Source of the DNA: Acidobacteriota bacterium
Lineage (GTDB): Bacteria > Acidobacteriota > Terriglobia > Terriglobales > Acidobacteriaceae
Assembly (NCBI GenBank): GCA_021793595.1
Contig: JAJYSL010000021.1
Coordinates: forward strand, 1 to 37,353
Direction of reading: 5' to 3'
DNA: 37,353 nucleotides
Shown here: positions 7,900 to 16,656 of the stretch, one piece after another
How positions within the stretch are numbered: position 1 is the first letter of the stretch
How the letters are laid out: every line of letters begins with the position of its first letter
The notes under the pieces: model-generated
Database searches by the model: none
What the model saw: the letters and a program-made list of their open reading frames with translations, nothing else
Told to the model about the DNA's origin: nothing
Made by a program: the position numbers and the translations under genes

Positions 7900-10800
7900 T
7901 TATCGAGTCATGGCGTAATGCACTTCCTCTTCGATGGCAGCAATCTGCAGGGAAGGTTGATGCGCCCGTTGCAACGCCGCATTCACGTTCGCCAGGTCGC
8001 TCCCTTTGAAGTGCTGCCACGCCACAATCTGAGCGTTGGCTGCGCTCTTCATTTGATCGAAAATCACGATCGCCTGTGCTGGCGCCGGTCGGTCGCCGCT
8101 TTCCACGACTCGCAAAGCCACGCCGAGGCCCTTGTTCGCATCTGCCAATCCAGTCTGTTTCTTCGACCCCTTGGCGTTGTCATCCTCTCCATTTTTTATG
8201 GACTCCAACTTTGTCAGGGCGCTGCGTAGTTCTCGCTGCAGGTCCGCGGAATTGTTGCTTTTCGACTGCATCTTGTTCAGCTGAGTTTCAACACTCTCCA
8301 ATTCCGCCATTGCTTTGCGGCTGGCGAGTGTCTCACGATAGATCGATCCTGCAAGAGCGAATTGCTCATCAAGTACTTCCGTCGTAGCCCCACTGCGCGG
8401 GTCCATCACGACATGCACGGGCCGCTCCATCGAGGTTCCATCCACAGTGAGACGAAGGGTATAGGTGCCGGGAGGTACGCGAGGTCCGGGCGGAATGCTG
8501 GCAGCGTCGATATCGTCGCCCTCCACGTCCGTTCCTGAGCCGCTGGAAGAAAGATCCCAGACAAATCGATGTTCTCCGGGACTGGTCTTCAGGGTTTGCG
8601 GTACAGGAAACCATCGCTCGGCAATCGGTAGCAGCGGGCGCTTGACCTTCGGCATGTCGGCGCTGGAGAAGTGACGCAGGACGCGACCTTGCTCATCCAG
8701 AACCTGCAACGTGACATTGCTGGCAGTGCTGCCGAGGTAGTAATCAACGATGGCTCCATTGGGCGGATTCTTGGCTTGAGGTTCCTCCGGAGGCAGGGGT
8801 GTTCCCAGGAAAGCATCATTGTCCACGCGCACCGTTGTCGGCGGTGCATAAAGATATGGCTTGGTCGCGTTGACAGCGGCGGCCTGTCGCAGCGGAGCAA
8901 TGTCGTCCAGAATCCAGAAGGAACGGCCGTGGGTCGCGACGATCAAATCGCTGTCGTGGATCGTCATATCGCGCACGGAAGTCACCGGTAGATTCTGCTG
9001 CAGCGACTGCCAGTGATCGCCGGCATCAAAGGAAACATAGATGCCGAACTCCGTGCCGGCAAACAGTAGATTGCGCTGTTTTGGATCCTCGCGCACAGCG
9101 CGAAGAAAATGCGTCGGCGCGATTCCATCGACTGACAGCTTCCAACTTTTTCCATAATCGTGGGTGATGTAGAGATACGGCTTGCGATCTCCCAGGCGAT
9201 GCCGGTCGACCGCTGCATACGCCCTTGCGGGATCGAAATGCGAGGCTTCAATCAGCGAGAGTTTGCTCCACGGCGATAGATTCGGCGGGGTGACATCGCG
9301 CCAGGTTTTCCCGCCATCCGTCGTCAAATGAATCCGTCCGGTGTCGCTGCCAGCCCAGATTTCATCCGCCTTCAACGGCGATGGCGCAATAGTAAACACA
9401 ACTCCATACCCTCGTTGGTCGGCATTTTCTGCCGTCAATTTGCCCGCGTCACTCGCACCTTCCATCGCTCCGGTCAGATCGGGGCTGATCCGCTGCCAGT
9501 GCAGGCCGCCATCAACGGTTTTCATTACGTACTGCGTCCCCAAATAGAGCGAACGCTTGTCCGCAGTCGAAAAGACGAGCACCGGCGTCCACGGATCGCG
9601 GTACTTCCTCTTGTTCGCAGCCTTGTAGAAACCGCCGAGCGGCCATGGAGTGATGGTCTGGCCAAACGAGGTTCGACGGTCGAACCGCTCCACATCTCCG
9701 TAGGTGTCGCTGGCGTAGATGATATTTTCATCTTTCGGATCGATCGCGAGATAGCCGCTCTCACTGCCACCCGGCAAAAACCAGTCGCGCATATCGATGT
9801 GTCCATGGTCGCTGCGACTGGCGATGGCGATGGAGCCGCTGTCTTGCTGCGCGCCGTATACGTAGTAGGGAAACTTATCATCCGTAGTGACGTGGTACAT
9901 CTGTGCGGTCGGCTGGTTGTACCACGTGGTCCATGTCTTGCCGCGATCCAGGCTCACAGACGCGCCTTGATCGACACCCAGCATCAGGTCATCAGAATTG
10001 CTTGGATCAATCCAGACCTGGTGATAATCGTCGCCCCCCGGTGCGCCGCGCACAATCTCGATCGTCTTGCCGCCATCATTCGTCCGATAGAGTGCCACAT
10101 TGGGAATGTACAGAACGTTCGGGTCGCTCGGATCGATCGCAAGTGAACTGAAATACCAGGCGCGGCTGGTCAGGCGCGAATCGGCATTCACCAAACTCCA
10201 GTTATCACCGCCATCGTCCGACCGGTAGAGACCCGAGTGGCCGGGGCAAACGATGGTTGCATACACCCGGCTACCGTCCGCGCTTACCGCGATACCGGTT
10301 CGTCCCCAGGATCCAGCTGGCAAGCCGTGACCTGCAATTTGTGTCCATGTAGCGCCGCCGTCGGTCGTGCGATAGAGAGCATTTCCGGGACCCTCAACGG
10401 GGGGATAGGTGGTCCACGGAGGACGATGCGCATTCCACGTAGCCGCAAACAGTACATTTGGCTTGGCACGTGCCATGGCAATATCGGCAATGCCAACGTC
10501 GGGTCCCTTGTCGAGTACTCGATACCAGTGTTGACCAGCATCTATCGATTTGTAGACACCGCGCTCATCGCTCGACCCATAGGCATGGCCAAGAACGCCA
10601 ACGTACACCTTATCGGCGTCGCTGGGATCAACCAGGGTACGACTGATCTGCTGTGAGTCTGTGAGTCCAATGTGTTTCCATGTCGATCCTCCATCGTCGC
10701 TGCGGTAGACGCCATCGCCCGATGCAAGGTCGGAGCGAATGTCAGATTCGCCCGTGCCGGCATACATCACATTCGGGTCGGAGTCCGCCACTGCCAGCGA

Positions 10801-11106
10801 GCCGATTGAGGCGACGGGGGCCTTGTCAAAGACCGGTTGCCATACCGTCCCGGCATCGGTTGTTTTCCAAACACCGCCATCCACACCGCCAAAGAAGAAT
10901 TTTCGGTGACTTCCGGGGACGCCGCTCACGGCAACCACGCGACCGGCGCGAAACGGACCGATGAGTCTCCATTGCAACCCGCTGAAGAGGGCCGGGGGCA
11001 ACGACTGCGCCGCGACGAGCGGTGCGATGCTCAGCGCGGAGAGAAGTGCGGCAAAAGTAACAACCAACGCGGAAAAGAAGCGCGAGACAGAACTAGAGAT
11101 GTTCAT
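7900..11106 (-). CDS. Exported BNR/Asp-box (sortilin/Vps10-like) beta-propeller protein, copy A
   Basis: The 1068-residue protein has a signal peptide (to about residue 33, ending VAAQ). A long beta-propeller region follows, with around eleven Asp boxes of the SxDxGxTW type (for example RSDDGGSTW, RTTDGGATW, KTVDGGLHW, TTDGGKTW). After it come the segment LIVATHGRSFWILDD, a beta-sandwich-like region (PGTYTLRLTVDG), and a helical tail. Such proteins are often labelled glycosyl hydrolase or sortilin-like, but I see no catalytic residue set, so binding, scaffolding or an unknown hydrolysis are open. It is a clear paralogue of the divergent gene at 11360 and has the same length. The ATG at 11106 follows a GAGGAG site and is preferred to the overlapping GTG at 11109. 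Confidence 0.88.
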   Translation of the reverse strand: MNISSSVSRFFSALVVTFAALLSALSIAPLVAAQSLPPALFSGLQWRLIGPFRAGRVVAVSGVPGSHRKFFFGGVDGGVWKTTDAGTVWQPVFDKAPVASIGSLAVADSDPNVMYAGTGESDIRSDLASGDGVYRSDDGGSTWKHIGLTDSQQISRTLVDPSDADKVYVGVLGHAYGSSDERGVYKSIDAGQHWYRVLDKGPDVGIADIAMARAKPNVLFAATWNAHRPPWTTYPPVEGPGNALYRTTDGGATWTQIAGHGLPAGSWGRTGIAVSADGSRVYATIVCPGHSGLYRSDDGGDNWSLVNADSRLTSRAWYFSSLAIDPSDPNVLYIPNVALYRTNDGGKTIEIVRGAPGGDDYHQVWIDPSNSDDLMLGVDQGASVSLDRGKTWTTWYNQPTAQMYHVTTDDKFPYYVYGAQQDSGSIAIASRSDHGHIDMRDWFLPGGSESGYLAIDPKDENIIYASDTYGDVERFDRRTSFGQTITPWPLGGFYKAANKRKYRDPWTPVLVFSTADKRSLYLGTQYVMKTVDGGLHWQRISPDLTGAMEGASDAGKLTAENADQRGYGVVFTIAPSPLKADEIWAGSDTGRIHLTTDGGKTWRDVTPPNLSPWSKLSLIEASHFDPARAYAAVDRHRLGDRKPYLYITHDYGKSWKLSVDGIAPTHFLRAVREDPKQRNLLFAGTEFGIYVSFDAGDHWQSLQQNLPVTSVRDMTIHDSDLIVATHGRSFWILDDIAPLRQAAAVNATKPYLYAPPTTVRVDNDAFLGTPLPPEEPQAKNPPNGAIVDYYLGSTASNVTLQVLDEQGRVLRHFSSADMPKVKRPLLPIAERWFPVPQTLKTSPGEHRFVWDLSSSGSGTDVEGDDIDAASIPPGPRVPPGTYTLRLTVDGTSMERPVHVVMDPRSGATTEVLDEQFALAGSIYRETLASRKAMAELESVETQLNKMQSKSNNSADLQRELRSALTKLESIKNGEDDNAKGSKKQTGLADANKGLGVALRVVESGDRPAPAQAIVIFDQMKSAANAQIVAWQHFKGSDLANVNAALQRAHQPSLQIAAIEEEVHYAMTR

Positions 11107-11359
11107 CACTCCTCAGATTGTGACGGTCACACGGCCACACGATCAAGCGGGAATGAAAATATACATCCAAAATCGAAATGGATGGCCGAAAATCTGACGT
11201 GGCTGCAACGGGGAAGCGTAGGATCGGCTATTCTGACTCATTGAAAGCTAGCCGCGTGGTATTTCGGCGCGAACGAAGTTCGGCCTGGTTTTGGACGTCC
11301 TCAGGAATTCCGAAGTTTGCAGTTCCCGCCGAGCTTTAGGCGACACTGAAGGGATGGAG
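11107..11359. promoter_or_regulatory. Divergent control region between the two BNR-protein genes
   Basis: About 250 bases separate the start codons of the two paralogues, so both promoters must lie here unless transcription enters from elsewhere. On the minus strand a TATATT hexamer (11163-11158) lies about 50 bases upstream of copy A. On the plus strand I found only a TTGAAA (around 11237-11242) without a matching -10. No operator repeat was identified. Confidence 0.35.
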
Positions 11360-14300
11360 ATGACGCAAAGACATTCTGCCTCTCGCTTTTTGTTGGCCAT
11401 CTTGTTATTGGCCGGCTCGTTGGTTCCCAGCACTGCTTGTTTGGCCGCGAAGCACGATAGCTCCATGCCGGATATGCATTGGCGCATGATCGGCCCATTT
11501 CGCGGAGGTCGCACACGCGCTGCCGTGGGTGTCCCGGATCAGCCGAATGTTTTCTACGTGGGACAGGTCGATGGCGGCGTTTGGAAGTCGACAGATTATG
11601 GACGCACCTGGAATCCTATTTTCGACGGACAGGATACGCAGTCGATCGGCGCGATCGCGGTGGCGCCCTCCGACAGCAATGTGGTGTACGTGGCCAGCGG
11701 CGAGGGACTCCATCGGCCCGACCTCTCTGTGGGAGATGGTATCTATCGGTCCGCCGATGCTGGAAAAACATGGGCGCATCTTGGTTTGCGCGACGGCCAA
11801 CAGATTCCCGCGATTGCCGTCGATCCCACAAACGCAAATCGGATGTTTGCGGCGGTGCTCGGACATCCTTACGGACCCAACGCGGAGCGTGGAATCTTCC
11901 GTTCGACCGATGGCGGCAAGACTTGGGAGAAAGTCTTGTATAAGGATGAAAATACCGGCGGGTCTGACGTCGTGATCGATCCAAAGAATCCGCAGATTGT
12001 GTATGCGTCACTGTGGGATGATCGGCTGGGTCCATGGGAGGATGACAACGAATACGCCACCACGAATGGCGGACTTTTCAAGTCGACCGATGGTGGAAGC
12101 ACCTGGAAGCAACTGACAAACGGTCTGCCGAAGGATCTGGTGCAGATTAACGTGGCGATTGCAGCGAGCAATCCGCAGCGCTTGTACGCGACTTTATCGA
12201 CCACGAAAGAAGGCAGCGGCTACGCCACTGATAAAGGGCTTGGCGTGTACCGCTCTGACGACGGCGGGATGAGCTGGCGGAAGATCACAGACGATCCTCG
12301 TCCGGCCATGAAGATTGGTGGCGGCGATCTGCCTGTTCCTGCGGTCGATCCGCAAAATCCTGACGTCGTGTATAGCACCAGCATTGTCACCGTCCGTTCA
12401 GAAGATGGCGGCAAAACCTGGATCAGTCTGCGTGGAGCGCCGGGTGGCGATGATTATCAGAACATGTGGATCAACCCGCGCGATCCAAAAATAATATTGC
12501 TGGTCAGCGATCAGGGCGCGCTTGTCAGCGTGAATGGCGGCGACAGCTGGAGCTCCTGGTACAACCAGCCCACTGCGCAGCTCTACCATGTTGCAGCGAC
12601 GAATAGTTTTCCTTACCAGGTGTGCGCTGGGCAGCAGGAGAGCGGTTCTGTCTGCACATTAACGCGCGGCAACGATGGCGAAATCACCTTCCGCGACTGG
12701 CATCCTGCAGGGATCATCGAGTACGGATACGCCGCCCCCGATCCGCTGCATCCCCACATCGTCTATGGCGCGGGGCGAACGGAAGTTTCGCGATACGACA
12801 TGGTGACCGGGCAGGTACAGAATGTCACTCCTTTACCGACGCATAAGAACGGATTTCGCGCTGACCGAACCGAGCCGATTGAATTTTCTCCAGTCGATCC
12901 GCACACCCTGTACTATGCCGCGAATCATTTATTTGTGACCACAGATGGGGGGCAGACGTGGCGAACTGTTAGTCCGGACCTGAGCCGGGAAAAGACGGGA
13001 GTGCTCCCTACCATCCCAACCCTGACAACGAAGCAGCAGGATGAACGTCGCGGCGTGATCTATTCGATCGCGGCTTCGTACAAAACGACGCAGACCATTT
13101 GGGCCGGAACTGACGACGGCCTGGTCTGGATTACGCGCGACGCGGGCGCGAACTGGAAGAACATCACCCCGCCGGGCGTTGCACCGTGGAGCAAGATTGC
13201 GCAGATCGACGCGTCGCGTTTCGATGATGACTCCGCCTACGTTGCCGTGAATCGCTTTCGAGTGGATGACTTGCATCCGTACGCGTACCGCACGCACGAC
13301 GGCGGAAAAACCTGGGTTTCCATTAGCGCGGGTCTTCCTGATGACGCGCCGGTGAATGCAGTTCGAGCTGATCCCGTGCAGCCAGGACTGTTGTATGCGG
13401 CAACGGAGAAATCCGTATGGGTTTCATTCGATGATGGCGACCATTGGCGTCCATTGGAATACAACCTGCCGCATACTTCCATGCGGGATCTGCTGGTGAA
13501 GGATGATGATCTGATTGTCGCGACCCATGGCCGTTCGTTCTGGATCCTCGACGACGTAAGCCCGCTGCGCCAACTCGCAGCCCATGCAGGCAAAATCGAT
13601 GCGCTGCTGTTGCCGCCGGCTCCGGCATGGCGTGTACGTCGTGACACCAATACAGATACGCCTTTGCCCGCGGATGAACCGGCCGGCGAGAACCCGCCCG
13701 ACGGCGCAATTCTCGACTACAACCTGCCGCATGCTGCCCGTGCGGTGACTCTCGAAATTTTAGATCGTAGCGGGAATGTCCTGCGCAAATACGGCGGCGA
13801 CGATCCTGTGGTTCCAACGCCGGAGGAGTTGCGCGCGGAATTGATTCCGGCATATTGGCCGAAGATGCACGGGCCCTTGCCAACCGCTGCGGGAATGCAT
13901 CGCTGGGTGTGGGATCTTCGCGCCACCGCTCCCACCGCGATCAACTACTCCTATCCCATTGCAGCGGTGCCGCACCGCACCCCGCTGGTACCACAAGGAC
14001 CGCTTGTTGTGCCGGGGACGTATACCGTGCGTTTGACCGTCGATGGCAAAAGCGAGACACAGCCCGTACGAGTAAAGATGGATCCGCGCGTCCACATGTC
14101 GCAAGCAGAGTTGGAGGCTTTGCACACGGCTCAGGTAGCGATGGCCGCTTCACTCAGCGAGCTCGCCAAAGCCGATTTGCAGGCACACTCGGTGATGGAG
14201 CAGGCCGCGGCGATGCCGGATCCTGCGCTTGCAAAACAACTCGCAACATCGAATGCCACGTTGAAGACAATCCTCGAAGGTACGGGACTGAATGCGGCGA

Positions 14301-14566
14301 AGCACTTGCCGGGCATCGATGAAGTGACCGCGGAAGCTACACTCCTATACGGCGAGTTGGAACAAGCGGATGCAAATCCGACGGCTGCCATGCTGGTCGC
14401 TGTGGCGCACGTGCAGACTGAAGGGAAGGAAGTGCTTCCACGGTGGGAGCAGTTTAAGCAGACGCAACTGCCGCAGATGAATCAGCAGATCAGGAATGCT
14501 CATCATCCCGTCATCGATCCTGAGCGCAAGCCCACCAACATGCCGCAAGCAGGAGATGAGGACTGA
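11360..14566 (+). CDS. Exported BNR/Asp-box (sortilin/Vps10-like) beta-propeller protein, copy B
   Basis: This 1068-residue paralogue of the divergent gene shares the same plan: a signal peptide (ending near CLAAK), an N-terminal WRMIGPFRGGRT segment matching WRLIGPFRAGRV in copy A, about eleven Asp boxes (KSTDYGRTW, RSTDGGKTW, RSEDGGKTW, THDGGKTW and others), the conserved LIVATHGRSFWILDD segment, a beta-sandwich (PGTYTVRLTVDG) and a helical C-terminus. The frame is open from 11291, with an ATG at 11354 that has a GAAGGG directly abutting it. The ATG at 11360 gives a better six-base spacing and a standard signal peptide, so I chose it. Known members are exported and occur in multiple copies in Acidobacteriota and Bacteroidota (recollection); biochemical function is not established. 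Confidence 0.88.
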   Translation: MTQRHSASRFLLAILLLAGSLVPSTACLAAKHDSSMPDMHWRMIGPFRGGRTRAAVGVPDQPNVFYVGQVDGGVWKSTDYGRTWNPIFDGQDTQSIGAIAVAPSDSNVVYVASGEGLHRPDLSVGDGIYRSADAGKTWAHLGLRDGQQIPAIAVDPTNANRMFAAVLGHPYGPNAERGIFRSTDGGKTWEKVLYKDENTGGSDVVIDPKNPQIVYASLWDDRLGPWEDDNEYATTNGGLFKSTDGGSTWKQLTNGLPKDLVQINVAIAASNPQRLYATLSTTKEGSGYATDKGLGVYRSDDGGMSWRKITDDPRPAMKIGGGDLPVPAVDPQNPDVVYSTSIVTVRSEDGGKTWISLRGAPGGDDYQNMWINPRDPKIILLVSDQGALVSVNGGDSWSSWYNQPTAQLYHVAATNSFPYQVCAGQQESGSVCTLTRGNDGEITFRDWHPAGIIEYGYAAPDPLHPHIVYGAGRTEVSRYDMVTGQVQNVTPLPTHKNGFRADRTEPIEFSPVDPHTLYYAANHLFVTTDGGQTWRTVSPDLSREKTGVLPTIPTLTTKQQDERRGVIYSIAASYKTTQTIWAGTDDGLVWITRDAGANWKNITPPGVAPWSKIAQIDASRFDDDSAYVAVNRFRVDDLHPYAYRTHDGGKTWVSISAGLPDDAPVNAVRADPVQPGLLYAATEKSVWVSFDDGDHWRPLEYNLPHTSMRDLLVKDDDLIVATHGRSFWILDDVSPLRQLAAHAGKIDALLLPPAPAWRVRRDTNTDTPLPADEPAGENPPDGAILDYNLPHAARAVTLEILDRSGNVLRKYGGDDPVVPTPEELRAELIPAYWPKMHGPLPTAAGMHRWVWDLRATAPTAINYSYPIAAVPHRTPLVPQGPLVVPGTYTVRLTVDGKSETQPVRVKMDPRVHMSQAELEALHTAQVAMAASLSELAKADLQAHSVMEQAAAMPDPALAKQLATSNATLKTILEGTGLNAAKHLPGIDEVTAEATLLYGELEQADANPTAAMLVAVAHVQTEGKEVLPRWEQFKQTQLPQMNQQIRNAHHPVIDPERKPTNMPQAGDED

Positions 14567-15020
14567 GGAGGATTCGCGGGGCTCCGCTGGAAAGCGCAAA
14601 TTTCACGGATTGTATACCGCAACTTCAGGGTTGATCCGCGCGTCCATCCTGAAGATTGTGGTGACCCGACATCGGTTCGGTTCGGGTGCGTCTGCCAGCG
14701 TAAACCTTCAATCAGGTGTCTCGCTCCACAGTGCGATCTGAATCGCGACGCTGAGGGGGCGAAAATGGGCTGCCCGCTGATGCGGTTTTCGGTCGAGTAT
14801 CCGAATGGCGCGGAAATAGTTTGGCGATTTGCTGGTCTACGGCGAATCGCTCATGTTCGCAAATATCGTTTCCGGTTCAGGAGCGCGGTGTGCCGCCAAA
14901 CAATAGATTTGGCGGGATGTGCCGGGCCGCTGAATGAGATTTTCGCCGGACTCGCAGACCGGCAAGATGCGATCCGAATATCATCGCATCGATTCCAAAT
15001 AAGCGCAGTCGAAAACTCCC
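14567..15020. other. Convergent intergenic stretch with one hairpin
   Basis: This stretch lies between the ends of the BNR gene (plus strand) and the three-gene vWA/tubulin-like operon (minus strand). No frame here looks like a gene: the 129-codon plus-strand frame at 14765-15154 runs antisense into the neighbouring gene and has no family features. The only structure I see is the inverted repeat at 14893-14915. Confidence 0.5.
14893..14915. terminator. Inverted repeat, possible two-way transcription stop
   Basis: Perfect 8-base arms CCGCCAAA and TTTGGCGG enclose a 7-base loop. It sits between two convergent genes, where a bidirectional terminator is expected, about 105 bases past the minus-strand stop and 325 bases past the plus-strand stop. 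There is no T-run on either side, so it is not a classical intrinsic terminator; it could also block exonucleases at an mRNA end. Confidence 0.35.
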
Positions 15021-16655
15021 TTAGCGAATGCCGACGGCGTGTACGTAATGCATCCAGTTTTGCGGAAACCATCCCGGTTGCTGCGGTTGGTTCTGATGGG
15101 CGGCAATTTCGCATTCCATGTGCACTGGATTTGGAATGGGAGACGCGAACATGAAGTCGAGCCAATCGCTGTCGCCGTTGACGCCATTGCTGCGTCTCGA
15201 CTCGCGAACTTTCGTCAGCCACTGATCGATCAGCATGCCTTCCAGCTTCTTTTCCATTTCCTGCTGCGCAGAGAGCACCTTGGTCATGGCAGAAGCCGGC
15301 GCCATTTCTCCTGTCAGAAACTGGAATGACAGGAGAGAAGGCAGCGCAAAGGTTCGCTGCAAAAGCAGGTCGCGCGCGGCATCGATCAGCGTACGGTCCA
15401 CCTTCGCCGTTTCAATGCTATCCGTCGGAATCGCCGTCTCCACTTCAGGAGCCGGCAAAGCATCCTGCAGCAACTCTGGATAACGAAGCGGCTGGATATC
15501 CTCCAGAATTCGTTCCAGCGCTGCCGCAAAGACAGGATGATGCGGTAGCTCCTGCTTTGCCTTTGACGATCCGCTCAGCGCTAGATGCATCTGCTCCGCG
15601 GGTGCAGCCGCGGGCTTGAACAGCAGATAACAGGCGGCAGCCGAAACAGTCATCAGCAGAACGCTAAGGCCGGAGTATGCCGGCTTTGGTTTGCCATTCA
15701 GCGTCGTGCCACCGGGCGCCAGCAATCCAAGCCGCTTGGGCTTGGCCGTTTCTCGTTTCAAATATTTCAGGCAGTCCAGCCAACTCTCCACGTTCGGACT
15801 GTGCGAGGCCAGCGCGTCCAACAATTCAGGAACATAGTCGCGGACATAGCGTCCCACTAATTCCAATCCTTCTGGCGAGAATGGATCCAGATCCGCCTGG
15901 CTGTCGAAGTCGGGGATTTTTTCGCGCACAAGATTCGCGAGTGTGGGAGCGCTGAGCGGCTGGCCGGTAAAACATTGCGCAATCAGTTCCCGCGCGGCCA
16001 GAAACAACGCGCACTTTCCCGCTTCAGAGTGTCCCTTCAACCGGTACGCTTCAATGCCAATGGCCCAGCCGCTTCGGTTCTGAGCGATCTCCGAGATCAT
16101 CGGCAAAGACGCTTCTGTATCCGACTTAAGCAACAGAACCGTCAACCGTTCAAGGATTGCGGAAGTATCTTCGGGGTCCAGATTGCTGCCACGCCAGAAG
16201 GGAAGCACGTGGAACAGCGTGACCGATTCATTGCCGCCAAAATCCGCGAAGAGTTTTTGCTGGCTCTCTTGCAGGTTCTCAATCTGCTGCTGTTCCAACA
16301 GCACGACCCAGAAGATGCGGTTCAAAAACGGCGTGGCCTCCAACGAGACTTCCAACTGACGTCGCGCAGTACGAATCCAATCCTGATCCTCCGACAGGCA
16401 CACGATCAGCGTGCGAAATTCCTGAAGCCGGTAATTCTTCGGCACGTAACCGCCGCGAATCAATTCCGAAAGCAGCTTCGCGGAGCGCAACTCGTGGACG
16501 GCGATAGGAATGGTGTGCTGCATCTCTTCCGCTTCGTTGATGTGCGCAAAGTAGAAGGCACGGCGTTCCTCTTCGCTGATCCAGCGGACGACCTGTTCTT
16601 TCAGTTGCTCTGCTCCGGATCCGCAGAGCAAGACTAATGTAGGCTGTAGGATCAA
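15021..16655 (-). CDS. Unrecognised single-span membrane protein, third gene of the vWA/tubulin-like operon
   Basis: I do not recognise a family. From the chosen start it has 544 residues: a cytoplasmic-looking N-terminal part opening with a hydrophobic strand and loop (LILQPTLVLLCGSG) as in a Rossmann-like fold, a helical middle, a basic stretch (KRETAKPKR), one membrane span (about 329-346), and a C-terminal domain of roughly 195 residues. Positive charges before the span place the N-terminus inside and the C-terminus outside. The frame is open to a TTG at 16691, but a second TTG at 16655 follows a GGAG site by six bases. It begins one base after the tubulin-like gene's stop (TAA-A-TTG), implying coupled translation, so I prefer 16655. 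Context suggests a membrane receptor or anchor for the tubulin-like protein. Confidence 0.82.
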   Translation of the reverse strand: MILQPTLVLLCGSGAEQLKEQVVRWISEEERRAFYFAHINEAEEMQHTIPIAVHELRSAKLLSELIRGGYVPKNYRLQEFRTLIVCLSEDQDWIRTARRQLEVSLEATPFLNRIFWVVLLEQQQIENLQESQQKLFADFGGNESVTLFHVLPFWRGSNLDPEDTSAILERLTVLLLKSDTEASLPMISEIAQNRSGWAIGIEAYRLKGHSEAGKCALFLAARELIAQCFTGQPLSAPTLANLVREKIPDFDSQADLDPFSPEGLELVGRYVRDYVPELLDALASHSPNVESWLDCLKYLKRETAKPKRLGLLAPGGTTLNGKPKPAYSGLSVLLMTVSAAACYLLFKPAAAPAEQMHLALSGSSKAKQELPHHPVFAAALERILEDIQPLRYPELLQDALPAPEVETAIPTDSIETAKVDRTLIDAARDLLLQRTFALPSLLSFQFLTGEMAPASAMTKVLSAQQEMEKKLEGMLIDQWLTKVRESRRSNGVNGDSDWLDFMFASPIPNPVHMECEIAAHQNQPQQPGWFPQNWMHYVHAVGIR

Positions 16656-16656
16656 T

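Noticed and set aside
9328..10146. 272-codon plus-strand frame inside the BNR copy A gene
   Set aside because: Antisense to conserved Asp-box repeats; no start signal or domain.
7900..14566. Calling the BNR proteins glycosyl hydrolases or sialidases
   Set aside because: Asp boxes alone do not show catalysis; I see no sialidase arginine triad or other active-site set.
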